Assembly (NCBI GenBank): GCA_033064195.1
Contig: JARBJD010000595.1
Span: 1 to 30,565, forward strand
DNA: 30,565 bases
Source: Blattamonas nauphoetae
Taxonomy: Eukaryota > Preaxostyla > Oxymonadida
Direction: 5' to 3'
Made by a program: the position numbers and the translations under genes. This document shows, in pieces, positions 7,396 through 16,199 of the stretch. The first letter of the stretch is position 1; every line of letters starts with the position of its first letter. The notes beneath the pieces are model-generated. The model had not been told where the DNA came from, did no database searches, and was given only the letters and a program-made list of their open reading frames with translations.

Positions 7396-10300
7396 TTATT
7401 TCAATTTATAATCAGTTGCTTTCAGTCCATGAATGAATGGAGGACACGATTCATTTTCAAGTACGATTGACTTCAGATGAATTCCACTAAGACTGAGTTT
7501 TTGCTGTTGTATTTTGGCTATCTCAAATCCATTGGTGTCATCATCAGAATGAACTCTTCTCGTCTGAAAGTTCAAAGTTGTAGTCACCGTTTTCTCTCCA
7601 TTGAGGCACTTCACATAATCTTCGCTTGTGATGTTAGTTTTCTTCAGGGACACTCCTTTGATTTTGCATTTCTCATCTAGTGAGAAACACTTGGGTGCAA
7701 GACAGATCATCTGTTCACCTTCCTTTTCAATTGCTAATCCCAAGAGCTTCTTCTCATCATCGACTCCTTTTTCAGGATTGGGAAACCATTCATATTTGTG
7801 AGCATCATAGAAAACTTTGTCAGCAATCACGTGTTCAAATTGTTGATGAATACCTGCATTTGGATCACCACTAATTGCCCAATATGCAGAGTCAGTGTCT
7901 CCCTCACAGAAGTGGATCTTATTCATGTCTAGGCACTTGTACATGAAGTTGTAGATGAAATTCAGATACCAGAACTTGGCATTGTCGAGTGTGAATACTG
8001 CTTCTTGTAAACATGTTTTGCAGGATGCTTTCTCTCTGTCTTCAATCACAATGTAGTTGTCCTCGTTGATCTCTCTTGTTGCCACAAATCCTTTCATCAT
8101 TTGCTTCAAGTATGTTCTCTTCTCATTGCAGATTGTGATTGAGTTGTACTTCTCAGTGTTCATTCCATCGTATCCGTAACTTCCATTCAAGTTGGTCTTA
8201 CAGAACTGTTCCTTTCCTTTGTTTTCGACCTTCATTGCTTCTATTCTATCATTCATGAACGATGTCACAAATGGTTCAAATCCAGCGTGTCTCGAGAATA
8301 CCATCACAGTCTTAATATCGTCTACAATGAAGTGGCAATAGTCGATGAGGAACCACAGATAGTATGTCGAAAAGAACATATACTGATCGTGTGTGCTCAA
8401 GAGTTGAGTCAGCTTTCTTTGTTTGTCATCAGTCTTCAATCCATGTTTCTTCATCAACGAATAGGTCTTCTCTCCAATGTTTTCTTCTGTTGTATTGACA
8501 ACGATGTTCCTGAAGATTGGTGGGAAGTTAATGAAATCGTTTATGTACTTTTCATCGATGTGTCCTTTCAACTCTGCAACGAACAATGTCTTCTGATTTT
8601 TGTCTTCGATGATCTTGCGACATTCTTTATCTCCTGTTGCTGTGTACAAACATCGTCCTGGCATGTACATTCTGTGATTAGTGTACGGATTGTTCTTGTT
8701 CTTGATTGATGAGAATGCACTTGGATACAGGGAATTGAAATCAACACTACAGACATGAGTTATTTTATGTTCAGTATCAATTGATTTGACAACTCCATCT
8801 TCGTATGTGAAGTGATTGATTGGAGTCACGTCTTTGATGTTCTGTCGATGTTGAACATTCGATAATCCACCTGTCACTGCTGCTCTCAACTTATGATATG
8901 TTTGCTCATGTGTCAGAGTCATTGGTAATGATTTCCAGATGCAGTACTTCTTCAGTTGTATTCTTAATCGTGTGAGATGTTCATCCTTGTCTGACTTGTA
9001 AGTGTTGCAGTAATCACAACAGATCTTCACATTCTCTTTTGAATGACCTATTGCATTGTCGATTCTATCTAATGTTGGTCGAACTGCTTGTGTGAAGTGA
9101 CACTTGCAGATATAGCATACTTTTTTGCATTGACCAACAAACCAATCAAAGTCTGCTTCATTGACATTGTTGGTAGTATTGCGATGAGCTTTCTGGTCCT
9201 GATAGATGTATCCTTCAACTTTGTATTTCCAGTATTGTTTGGTGATCTTGATTGGACCAGATTCGTCACATTCGTTGTAGTCAGCATCAATGTCGAAGTC
9301 CTTGTAGGCACAAGCATACTTGATAGCTGAAGCATTTGCTGACAACGAGAGATTGTGCAACATGTCCACTTTGTACTGGAAGTTCAGAGCAATCAGATTG
9401 TCCAATGGTGCAATCATACATTCGACGTCTCTGATGTTGTAGAATTTCAGGTATTCCCATCTGTTTTTGAATCCTTGCTTGTTCCAATCATCAAGGTATA
9501 ATTGGTAATCGCTGTCAGACATTTCACTATTGTTCAGACTGGAGTAAAATTCGTATTTGGAGAATGGTTCGTGTTTGCTCAGCACTGCATCGTAGTCTGA
9601 TGAATCGAAGGATTCGTATGCAAAGAATGATTTCTGAAGAGTGGTGTTTCCTCCAAAAGCCTTCACTGTATTGTCCAAAGTCATTGGTCCTGTGTATGAC
9701 ATCATGTCAATGAATCGAAGAACTTGTTGTGTCTTCTCGTGTCTGATCAACACTTGTTTGTACTTCGTTGTAGACCCAAGAAAGCTCACCACTTTCCAAT
9801 CCTTGTCAACCAGATCACGAAAGATGAGATTGATGTCGAATCTGGAACTGTTGAATCCAATCACACTGACTTCATTCTGAGATGGAATCTCTGGGTCTTC
9901 GTACAGGTTGTCATCTCGTACAGTCTCAGCAAACTTGAAGAGCTGTCTGATCCATTGCTTCACAAAGTCTTTTCCGTTTCGAAGATCAAAGTAGATGGAC
10001 TTCACTCCTGATTTTGTTTTGATTGCTGATGCAACAGAGAGAGGTTTCAAGTGTGAAATCAATTGTGTGTTGTCATCAGAGAAAAGATTGTCAAGAATAA
10101 GATCTTCCATTGTTTCGAAATCATAAGTGATGTAGTATTGTGTTGGTTTGAATTCGTCTTGTCTTTTGTGTGCCATCAGAAATTCATTCGTCCTGTTGTT
10201 GAGGATGTGTGGAACAAATGGTCTTGGTGTTTTGTCAAGTGAGATCTTCTTCACATGTTTTCCATCAAGTTCTTTGCACTCTCTGAGATGCTTCTCGTAG

Positions 10301-11802
10301 TATCTCTTGCAGTTTGTATCCTTGACTTGGAATCCTCTCGATTGACAGTAGGGACAGAGTTTGTATCCAGTCAATTTCTCAGGATCAACAATGAACATCA
10401 CATGAACGAGAGTTGCGGTGAGAGGAATCATCAGAAGTGGAAGAACTTTCGCGTCATCATTCTCGTTGATGTACGATTGACTGAGGAAGTACCGCTTCTT
10501 GTCTTCATCGTATTCATAAATGTGGACGGTAATATTGAATACTTGCATTGCTCTCTCTAAATCACATGCAATATCAAAGCCAGGATATTGTTGAAGATGT
10601 GGAGTCAATTGTCGAGACTTCAGATGTGTGAGATTCATCCATAGTGCGAACAATCGATAGGCTTCACTGTTTCTCATATTGATTGAGATTTTCTCGCCTT
10701 TGACCTCTTGAAGTGTAAGGAACGATAGTGCTTGAAAGAAGCAGATGTTGTACTCGGAATCAATGTATCGAACATTTCTCGTTTTGATGTGTTCAGTTAG
10801 AATGGCGTTGGCTTTTCCTGCAACTGGAAATCTGTAAACAGCAACAAGAATAGAGTGGAATGCAATAAACATCGTCTTTGTGTCCATCAGTGTTCTCTCC
10901 TGTGATTCTTTGATCAGATTGATCGCATACTTCGAATACTCATTGATGTCTGCTTCACTTCTTATCACTGTTGGGAAACTCTTTGATGTATTCTCCAATT
11001 CTGGTCTGAAATCATTGTACAGTGTCTCATCTTTGTCTTTTCTCTCAACAATCTTTCCGAAGTCAATACTGATCTTGAAGGGACGATCCTTCTCTTTGTC
11101 GAATACTGCTTTGATGAAGGTTGTGATTTCCTCAACGTTCTTTAGATGATTGTGGAAGTACAACTGATATGGTTTTCCATTGTCTTCAACCTTCTCGACC
11201 TCATTCTTTTTGAACTTCTTTCGTGCATTTGTCAGACATTCGTTGAAGGCAAATTTGTCTCTTGGTTCAGCAAGTAGAATGCATTCATTGAATCCATCAA
11301 ACTGCTTCACTTTTCTTGATTCCATTTGTTCATTTTTCTTCTGAATTATCAACAGATTCTTCATCCAGTGATCCATCAGCTTCTCTTCAATCGACTTTAG
11401 TTTCCTAGTGATCTTGAACACTTGCTTTTTCAATTCATCTTTGTTCACTCTTGGATTTGCTTTCATGTCAATGATGATTACATTTTTATCCTCTTCTTTC
11501 ATCATTGCATTGTTGTTTGTTTCATTCTGTTTCTGAATGAATTGTGCTTGTTCAATCTGTTGTCGATTTCTCACTTCATTCAGGAATTTCGGAATGTAGG
11601 TGGTATTGAGTTGTGCGGTTGGATTAGGATTTCGATATCCAATATCTGGGTGTTGAAGCATTGCCAGGAGAAATGAATAGTGATGTTGCTTGTTTGGGCT
11701 GTCTGGATTGTATGGTCGACCATCAGTAAATGCGAATTGAGTGTTTGGAAAGAGTTCTCTAACATCTCTGATTTGTTCCTTCACTTTCCAGAGTGTTGAC
11801 AT
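7396..11802 (-). CDS. polB: protein-primed family B DNA polymerase (1468 aa)
   Basis: Replicates the element. The exonuclease motifs are ExoI YDFETME (about 560), ExoII NSSRFD (about 650) and ExoIII YNIRDVE (about 790). The polymerase motifs are A DFNSLYPS (about 1022), B KTNLNGSYGY and C EGDTDSAYW (about 1304). Upstream, NICFFQALSF (about 350) resembles the catalytic Cys box of an OTU-like domain known at Polinton PolB N-termini, followed by a Cys/His cluster (CPYC at about 482, then HLREC). Between ExoIII and motif A is an inserted HNH/treble-clef-like segment (CYIC near 897, TLDRIDNAIGHSKENV, CCDYCN). The frame looks whole. The start codon overlaps the early-like motif shared with the repeat-protein genes, not the late-like one. 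Confidence 0.95.
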   Translation of the reverse strand: MSTLWKVKEQIRDVRELFPNTQFAFTDGRPYNPDSPNKQHHYSFLLAMLQHPDIGYRNPNPTAQLNTTYIPKFLNEVRNRQQIEQAQFIQKQNETNNNAMMKEEDKNVIIIDMKANPRVNKDELKKQVFKITRKLKSIEEKLMDHWMKNLLIIQKKNEQMESRKVKQFDGFNECILLAEPRDKFAFNECLTNARKKFKKNEVEKVEDNGKPYQLYFHNHLKNVEEITTFIKAVFDKEKDRPFKISIDFGKIVERKDKDETLYNDFRPELENTSKSFPTVIRSEADINEYSKYAINLIKESQERTLMDTKTMFIAFHSILVAVYRFPVAGKANAILTEHIKTRNVRYIDSEYNICFFQALSFLTLQEVKGEKISINMRNSEAYRLFALWMNLTHLKSRQLTPHLQQYPGFDIACDLERAMQVFNITVHIYEYDEDKKRYFLSQSYINENDDAKVLPLLMIPLTATLVHVMFIVDPEKLTGYKLCPYCQSRGFQVKDTNCKRYYEKHLRECKELDGKHVKKISLDKTPRPFVPHILNNRTNEFLMAHKRQDEFKPTQYYITYDFETMEDLILDNLFSDDNTQLISHLKPLSVASAIKTKSGVKSIYFDLRNGKDFVKQWIRQLFKFAETVRDDNLYEDPEIPSQNEVSVIGFNSSRFDINLIFRDLVDKDWKVVSFLGSTTKYKQVLIRHEKTQQVLRFIDMMSYTGPMTLDNTVKAFGGNTTLQKSFFAYESFDSSDYDAVLSKHEPFSKYEFYSSLNNSEMSDSDYQLYLDDWNKQGFKNRWEYLKFYNIRDVECMIAPLDNLIALNFQYKVDMLHNLSLSANASAIKYACAYKDFDIDADYNECDESGPIKITKQYWKYKVEGYIYQDQKAHRNTTNNVNEADFDWFVGQCKKVCYICKCHFTQAVRPTLDRIDNAIGHSKENVKICCDYCNTYKSDKDEHLTRLRIQLKKYCIWKSLPMTLTHEQTYHKLRAAVTGGLSNVQHRQNIKDVTPINHFTYEDGVVKSIDTEHKITHVCSVDFNSLYPSAFSSIKNKNNPYTNHRMYMPGRCLYTATGDKECRKIIEDKNQKTLFVAELKGHIDEKYINDFINFPPIFRNIVVNTTEENIGEKTYSLMKKHGLKTDDKQRKLTQLLSTHDQYMFFSTYYLWFLIDYCHFIVDDIKTVMVFSRHAGFEPFVTSFMNDRIEAMKVENKGKEQFCKTNLNGSYGYDGMNTEKYNSITICNEKRTYLKQMMKGFVATREINEDNYIVIEDREKASCKTCLQEAVFTLDNAKFWYLNFIYNFMYKCLDMNKIHFCEGDTDSAYWAISGDPNAGIHQQFEHVIADKVFYDAHKYEWFPNPEKGVDDEKKLLGLAIEKEGEQMICLAPKCFSLDEKCKIKGVSLKKTNITSEDYVKCLNGEKTVTTTLNFQTRRVHSDDDTNGFEIAKIQQQKLSLSGIHLKSIVLENESCPPFIHGLKATDYKLK

Positions 11803-11820
11803 TTACTACGAATTAAAAAA
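11800..11820 (-). promoter_or_regulatory. early-like promoter of polB
   Basis: The gene strand reads TTTTTTAATTCGTA-GTAAATG, ending in the start codon. The same 21-nt pattern precedes the four TIR-linked repeat-protein genes and no structural gene. Confidence 0.65.
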
Positions 11821-11845
11821 CTAAAAAATAAAAAAAGTTGAGTGA

Positions 11846-12235
11846 TTATTTTGACTTCCTTAAATGTGGCTTCTTCTTTGCTTTCAGCCAGGAATCAAGT
11901 CTCACTTTGAAGACTTCAGTACCGCCAATTTCTCGATAGGTGAATGGAGTCAGCACCTGCTTGTACTCACCAACGAGCTCACAGTTGTACTTCCTCAGTT
12001 CATTCTCCACAAACGATTGAGTGTAGTGTCGACGTTGTGACATGTGAGGTCTGTTTCCTTGATTCCACAACTTTGGTTTTATCCTCCACTCAACACCTTC
12101 ATGAACATAGATGACTGGTTCTGTGCTGCATACATAGTCAGAAACGAGTTCACAATTCTCCTTCTCCATTGATTCAATCAATGCTTCTTTCGAACATACT
12201 CTACGTTTTTCTAAGTATTGTTGAGTTGAATTCAT
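11846..12235 (-). CDS. two-repeat RPH-motif protein, 129 aa
   Basis: Made of two units of about 55-60 residues. Each has a helical lead-in (ALIESMEKENCEL, SFVENELRKYNCEL), a Tyr, a P..Y strand, a V or I strand, then W..G.RPH or a close variant. The family is not one I can name. The layout recalls the treble-clef repeat of phage and giant-virus proteins (C..GH.W....G..CP.C) with the cysteines lost, which would make it a nucleic-acid-binding protein; this is inference. The first 47 codons lie inside the terminal inverted repeat and the rest outside it. It is the next gene downstream of the TIR and 44 bp from polB, with which it shares the early-like promoter. Confidence 0.8.
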   Translation of the reverse strand: MNSTQQYLEKRRVCSKEALIESMEKENCELVSDYVCSTEPVIYVHEGVEWRIKPKLWNQGNRPHMSQRRHYTQSFVENELRKYNCELVGEYKQVLTPFTYREIGGTEVFKVRLDSWLKAKKKPHLRKSK

Positions 12236-12253
12236 TTAATACAAATTAAAAAA
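12233..12253 (-). promoter_or_regulatory. early-like promoter of the 129-aa gene
   Basis: The gene strand reads TTTTTTAATTTGTA-TTAAATG, identical in all 21 positions to the motif at 22,848-22,868 in the opposite TIR. Confidence 0.65.
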
Positions 12254-13796
12254 GTGAAATTATTTTGAAACTTTCAGTTTTCATCCACAATCACCTCATC
12301 GATGGGATGATCAAAGTTTGATCAAGTCAAGTCTCATCAATGGGTTCGATCTTCGTTTCTCTTCATTGACTCATCATTTCCTTCTCATTAAGTTTCGTTT
12401 CACTTCACCACATCTTCAACATTCATTATCACAATGTTTTCCAAAAAGTATTGTGTGAAATGGGTACTTGACCTGAGCGGATCATCGTTTTCGATGCACG
12501 AGTGATGATCGACGATCGTTCGGATGAAGTGTGCAGGTACAACACTTTGTTTTACTTTCGTTTCATTCCTCTTTTTGATTTATCACTTCACTACTCTTCG
12601 ATTTGTTCTCTTAACTTTTTATAAAACGCGCTCGTGTACCAGCAATGTCACTTTCTTTGTTTTTGTTGTTCTGGTACACCACCTCACCTTATCATCTCAT
12701 TTCACCATTTCTTGCTTTAAATTAAGATTTTTTATCAATGCGAAATGAAACATTGAACTAAAAATGATTGATCGTCAAGATCAAAGTGAACATTTGGATC
12801 GGGTACACTATTCGGTTTTATCACTTCAAACATTACTTCACTTCACCATTTTGATCATATTCTTAACATTTTTGCTCAAGACGTTCATAAAACTCAATGA
12901 TGTACCAATAAAACACAAAAAACAAAGATCACTCAGATCAGGTACGTCACTTCACTTTATCGTTTGTAACATCATCTCACTTCACCATTTTGCTCTTAAT
13001 AGAAACTTTTTTGCATTACACTTTCATAAAGTGAAGTGATGTACCAACAAAACATGAACAAAGAAAGTGTGCTCAGATCTGGTACGTGATTTGGTTTTAC
13101 AACTTCATTTTCACTTCAATCACATTTTTTGACTCTTTTTATGTGAAATTTGGTTTATCCCGTTCATAAAACTTGATAGAATCCCACCATTCTCACTTCT
13201 TCCATTTCACCATTCACTATCATACTTGCCCACTTCATTGTTGCTTGTTTCGATCACTTTTGAACAAATTAAGCGAAAAAGTTGATGAAAAGTGAAACAT
13301 AATGATGTGCTGAGGTGGGTGAGATGACTGAAAAAATGCTCGTGAGATGAGGAAAGTGAGAAGGAATGACGAAGAGATTGAATGTGAAATGGTGAAAGAA
13401 AGATGTGAAAAAGAAGGCGTTGAAGTGGTGTGAAAACATCACAAGACAGTGAAAAGCTGTGAAATGACGAATCGAAAATGTCAAATTTTGAGAGAACTAA
13501 TGAACAAAAAATTCTGAAATTTTGAACACAGCTTACTCCAATGGTGAGAACGGAAGTGCAATAAGTGAAATTCGTGAAAAAAAACAAATAGTGTGCAAGT
13601 TGTGAAAAAAAGAGTTACTCGAAAGGTGATATGAAGAACCAACAAAATGAAACTAAGGAAATGCACACTACGACTCGCGTCGACATATGTGCTTTAAAAT
13701 GATGTGATAACGGAGTAAACGAAGTGAAAATAGTGAAATGTGAAAATTCGTGAAAAATTGTGAAAACGATGAAGTGACAAGTGTCGTCAGACATGA
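12254..13796. other. non-coding inner part of the right TIR
   Basis: About 1.5 kb without a credible gene; the open frames here are short, low in complexity and not conserved in element 2. It is rich in CACTTCA/TGAAGTG-type words. It includes a possible stem around 12,480-12,511 (GATCATC against GATGATC), the GGTAC-bounded repeats at 12,536-13,195, and from about 13,600 a stretch that aligns with the inverted element 2 TIR. Confidence 0.55.
12536..13195. repeat. five degenerate 130-140 bp tandem repeats with GGTAC…GTACC arms
   Basis: GGTAC recurs at 12,536, 12,673, 12,802, 12,941 and 13,081, spaced 129-140 bp. In at least three units it is answered by GTACC about 100 bp on (ends near 12,640, 12,905 and 13,045). 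The best unit has arms of about 15 bp, GGTACGTCACTTCAC at 12,941-12,955 and GTGAAGTGATGTACC at 13,031-13,045, with one mismatch. Shared interior words include TTCATAAA and ACTTCACCATTTTG. I see no counterpart in the element 2 TIR. Confidence 0.65.
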
Positions 13797-13867
13797 ATGA
13801 CACAAACAAGCGTCAACTACCGTTTTAACACCCAAAAACACCGAAAGACGACGAAAAGTGACCTAAA

Positions 13868-14212
13868 GGACATAGTCCTGAACGTCCATACCTTTTCTGA
13901 AAAAATCTCAAAAAACGCGAAAAAACCTCAATGGGTCGGATCAAACCAAAAATCTCAGAAGTGCTTTTTATCGAAAATCCTACCTTTCAAAATGATTTCC
14001 GTCACATTCAAACGTGTTTGAACACAATTTGAGCCATAAAGCAGTTCATAGTAGCAAAATCGGAACATCGACTTTTTTGGTCACTTTTTGGACCTAAGTT
14101 CGGTACGTAGCTCAACGAATTCTCAACCGATTTTGATCAAACCTCTTTTGATCGATGACCTACAGTGTCCCCGAGATTTTAGAATTTTTTTCAGAATTTT
14201 TCGAAGTGGTTC
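13868..14212. repeat. hyper-conserved non-coding TIR core, copy 1
   Basis: The reverse complement of 21,205-21,549 over the same 345 bp with about four mismatches by eye. It holds a 16-bp palindrome, TTCAAAC-GT-GTTTGAA (14,007-14,022), and two close TTTTGATC words near 14,130-14,150. No open frame in it looks coding. Confidence 0.8.
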
Positions 14213-14261
14213 AACTGTTGGTTTCAATTGATTTGTGTTCAAAAATAGATTTTTGGTAATT

Positions 14262-14855
14262 TTATGACCTCTCGTGGTACTTATGTTTGTGAGGACGGTC
14301 TCCAAAATACAACCAATTGTCCAATCGAACGGAATACTCATTTCCTGTGTCCAAACAACGATATTTGAATGGTTCGAGTACCTTCTTGTACGTTCCAACT
14401 AGTTCACAATTCTCTTTTTTCAATTCATTTTCAACAAACGATTGTGTGTATCGTTTTCGTTTATTCTGATGAGTTCTGAATCCTTTTATCCATTTCGATG
14501 GAATTACCTCCCATTCGATTCCTTCATGGCGATATGTGACTGGTCCACTCGAACAAATATAGTCGGAGATCAGTTCACAGTTCTCTTTTTTCATTGATTC
14601 AATCAACCTTTCTTTCGTGCACCAGTTGGCTGGTGACTTATATTTCTGAGGACTATTATGTGGTCTTGATCCTTTCAAGAACTTATTGACGTACACTCGA
14701 TAAATCTCATCTGGTTTATCTTCGTGTGCGTATTCGAAAGTGCTCGATTTGAGATATGTCATTCCATATCGTGTAAGAGCTGGTGGGGATTTCAGAATCA
14801 ATTGTTCCTTTTCTAAAACTTCTTGTAGATGTGTTGGAGTTAAATATGTTTCCAT
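14262..14855 (-). CDS. three-repeat RPH-motif protein, 197 aa (right TIR)
   Basis: Three units are visible: residues 8-66 ending KGSRPH, about 80-133 ending W..GFRTH, and about 138-190 ending YFGDRPH. Units two and three have the KKENCEL core also seen in the 129-residue protein. It is about 75% identical by eye to the 197-residue protein of the opposite TIR (20,562-21,155), with few gaps, and both frames are whole, so protein coding appears to have been kept. It is the outermost gene of element 1. The function is not recognised; a terminal-DNA-binding or regulatory role is inferred from its place in the TIR and its shared promoter with polB. Confidence 0.8.
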   Translation of the reverse strand: METYLTPTHLQEVLEKEQLILKSPPALTRYGMTYLKSSTFEYAHEDKPDEIYRVYVNKFLKGSRPHNSPQKYKSPANWCTKERLIESMKKENCELISDYICSSGPVTYRHEGIEWEVIPSKWIKGFRTHQNKRKRYTQSFVENELKKENCELVGTYKKVLEPFKYRCLDTGNEYSVRLDNWLYFGDRPHKHKYHERS

Positions 14856-14873
14856 TTATTACTAATTAAAAAA
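14853..14873 (-). promoter_or_regulatory. early-like promoter of the right-TIR gene
   Basis: The gene strand reads TTTTTTAATTAGTA-ATAAATG, ending in the start codon. Confidence 0.6.
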
Positions 14874-14953
14874 TTGAATTAAAAAATAAATCAGCTTTGT
14901 TTCTGTTGAATGAGTATTTGGCTGTATTTTGGGGATTCTCCCAAGAGGAGTAA

Positions 14954-15952
14954 AGTCTAAGGTGCAGAGGTTCCCAATTCGTTCTATACACTACTAATCA
15001 CTCATTCGCTTTCAGCGTTCACGACTCATCTCTCCCTCCACCTGTGATAAACAAAGCGAAACGAGTCAAAAACGCAAGCATACTGATTTCTGTGTGTGCT
15101 GATGGATCGATTCTCAAGTCCCATATCTTGTGGCCGAAGAAGACGCCAGCGATGGAATTTCGTGGAATCGAAACCCACAACATGCAAATGCATTACACTG
15201 AAAGTGGATGGATGACGTCCGATCTTTTCGTTGACATCATGGAAAAATCGATCTTCCCAGAGATTGTTGAAAGAAGAGAGAAGAATCCGCCAAATGCAAA
15301 ATCACTCGTTTTGTTCGACGGGCATCAGTCGAGAAATGATGTTCGACTGCATAAACTTGCAGATTCTTTCAATATTGTGCTCCTCAGACTCCCTCCACAC
15401 ACAACTTCCCTCCTCCAACCTTGCAACAGATTCGTTTTTTCTAATTTCAAACGCACACTCAACGACTCATTCATCTCTGAGTCTCACACTACTTCCGCTG
15501 AATATCGAAAAGCCATGAATCCAGCACTCGTCTCCGCAGTTCACAGTGCTTCCAACCCTGAAACGATTCTATCGTCTTTCAGAGAGACAGGTCTCGTTCC
15601 ATTCGATCCCAATGTTGTTTTGCGACAATTCCACAAGAAGTATTTGCCAAAAGAAGCGCCAATTCCTGTTTACTCGGAGGCGGTGAAAGACTCTCAAATC
15701 ATGTCAGCTGTCACTCACTATGGAACCGTTCTCAATATGGCTCCTCAAACTCCTTCCTCATCATCTGATCAACCTGTCGCTGTACCAAAAAAGATAAAAA
15801 GAACTCATTCGACACGAAATGAATCTCGACAGAATGATGAATCCAAGAAAACTCCCAAAAAGTATATCCAAACAACTTTGCCGCTACCAACTCCATCAAC
15901 AACAATCGTGAAAATGTCTCGACATATGGATAGAGACGATGATAGTTCTTAA
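14954..15952 (+). pseudogene. pogo/Tigger-like DDE transposase, 5'-truncated
   Basis: The frame is open from 14,954; the first Met is at 15,044. It matches the C-terminal two-thirds of a DDE_1 (pogo/Tigger/Fot1) transposase: PPPVINKAKRV, SVCADGSIL, LVLFDGHQSR (second catalytic Asp), LPPHTTSLLQP and then FSNFK. The third catalytic position in the usual LQPLD box reads LQPCN, so the expected Asp is missing. The N-terminal HTH domains and first catalytic Asp are absent, and the open frame stops about 40 bp from the estimated end of element 1. The tail is Lys/Ser-rich with a nuclear-signal look (PKKIKR). It is probably a dead copy cut by the Polinton; a domesticated gene is less likely. Confidence 0.75.
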
Positions 15953-16199
15953 ATTCACTCACCTCACCAAAAAATCTGTCAAATTTGATCAGTTCTTCAC
16001 CAACATTTATCATTCGTTATCGGTGTTCTATTTGAGAAATATTTGGAAATCTATCTGTAAATGATGTGAGAACGGTGAATTGAGAAATAATTTAAAAATG
16101 AAAGTGTTAATAGTTAAATTTTTGATTTTCATGATCGATCCCATTTTCTCCTCCAAACCCAGGGGCGGGTTTGAGCCGCGTGGGCGGGTTTGAGCCAGA
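15953..16199. other. AT-rich spacer with a GC-rich direct repeat
   Basis: There is no gene. GGGCGGGTTTGAGCC occurs at 16,163-16,177 and again at 16,182-16,196, a sharp GC spike in AT-rich DNA, directly before the host-family fragment. Confidence 0.5.

Larger units (their letters stand above)
1..14915. mobile_element. Polinton/Maverick element 1 (right-hand part)
   Basis: Contains the Polinton hallmark set: double-jelly-roll capsid gene, FtsK/HerA-type packaging ATPase, rve-type integrase and protein-primed DNA polymerase B, followed by a long terminal inverted repeat. Nearly all genes are on the minus strand, the ATPase being the exception. The left end lies outside the window. The right end, near 14,915, is estimated from where similarity to the inverted left end of element 2 fades, and is uncertain by tens of bases. 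The capsid gene and one small gene are clearly broken; the other open frames look long and intact, with a handful of breaks in all. Gene order and strand match element 2 wherever they overlap. Confidence 0.9.
12095..14915. repeat. right terminal inverted repeat of element 1
   Basis: Inverted relative to 20,505-23,006. The inner edge falls after codon 47 of the 129-residue gene, where similarity to the 22,866 gene stops. Anchors in order are: an exact 15-mer (12,337-12,351 against 22,772-22,786), the 345-bp core (13,868-14,212 against 21,205-21,549), the 197-residue gene, and the shared T-rich leader. The outer edge is estimated. At about 2.8 kb it is long for a Polinton, and it carries a gene. 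Confidence 0.8.

Noticed and set aside
8287-8709. 140-codon plus-strand frame within polB
   Set aside because: It is a shadow of the intact polymerase frame on the other strand, with no leader motif.
12524-13809. Short Phe/Ser/His-rich frames in the inner right TIR
   Set aside because: They translate CACTTCA/TTTC-type low-complexity DNA and are not conserved in element 2.
1-14915. Giant-virus or virophage fragment instead of a Polinton
   Set aside because: Rve integrase together with protein-primed PolB, long TIRs and an element length of about 21 kb fit Polintons better; a relationship to virophages is not excluded for single genes.
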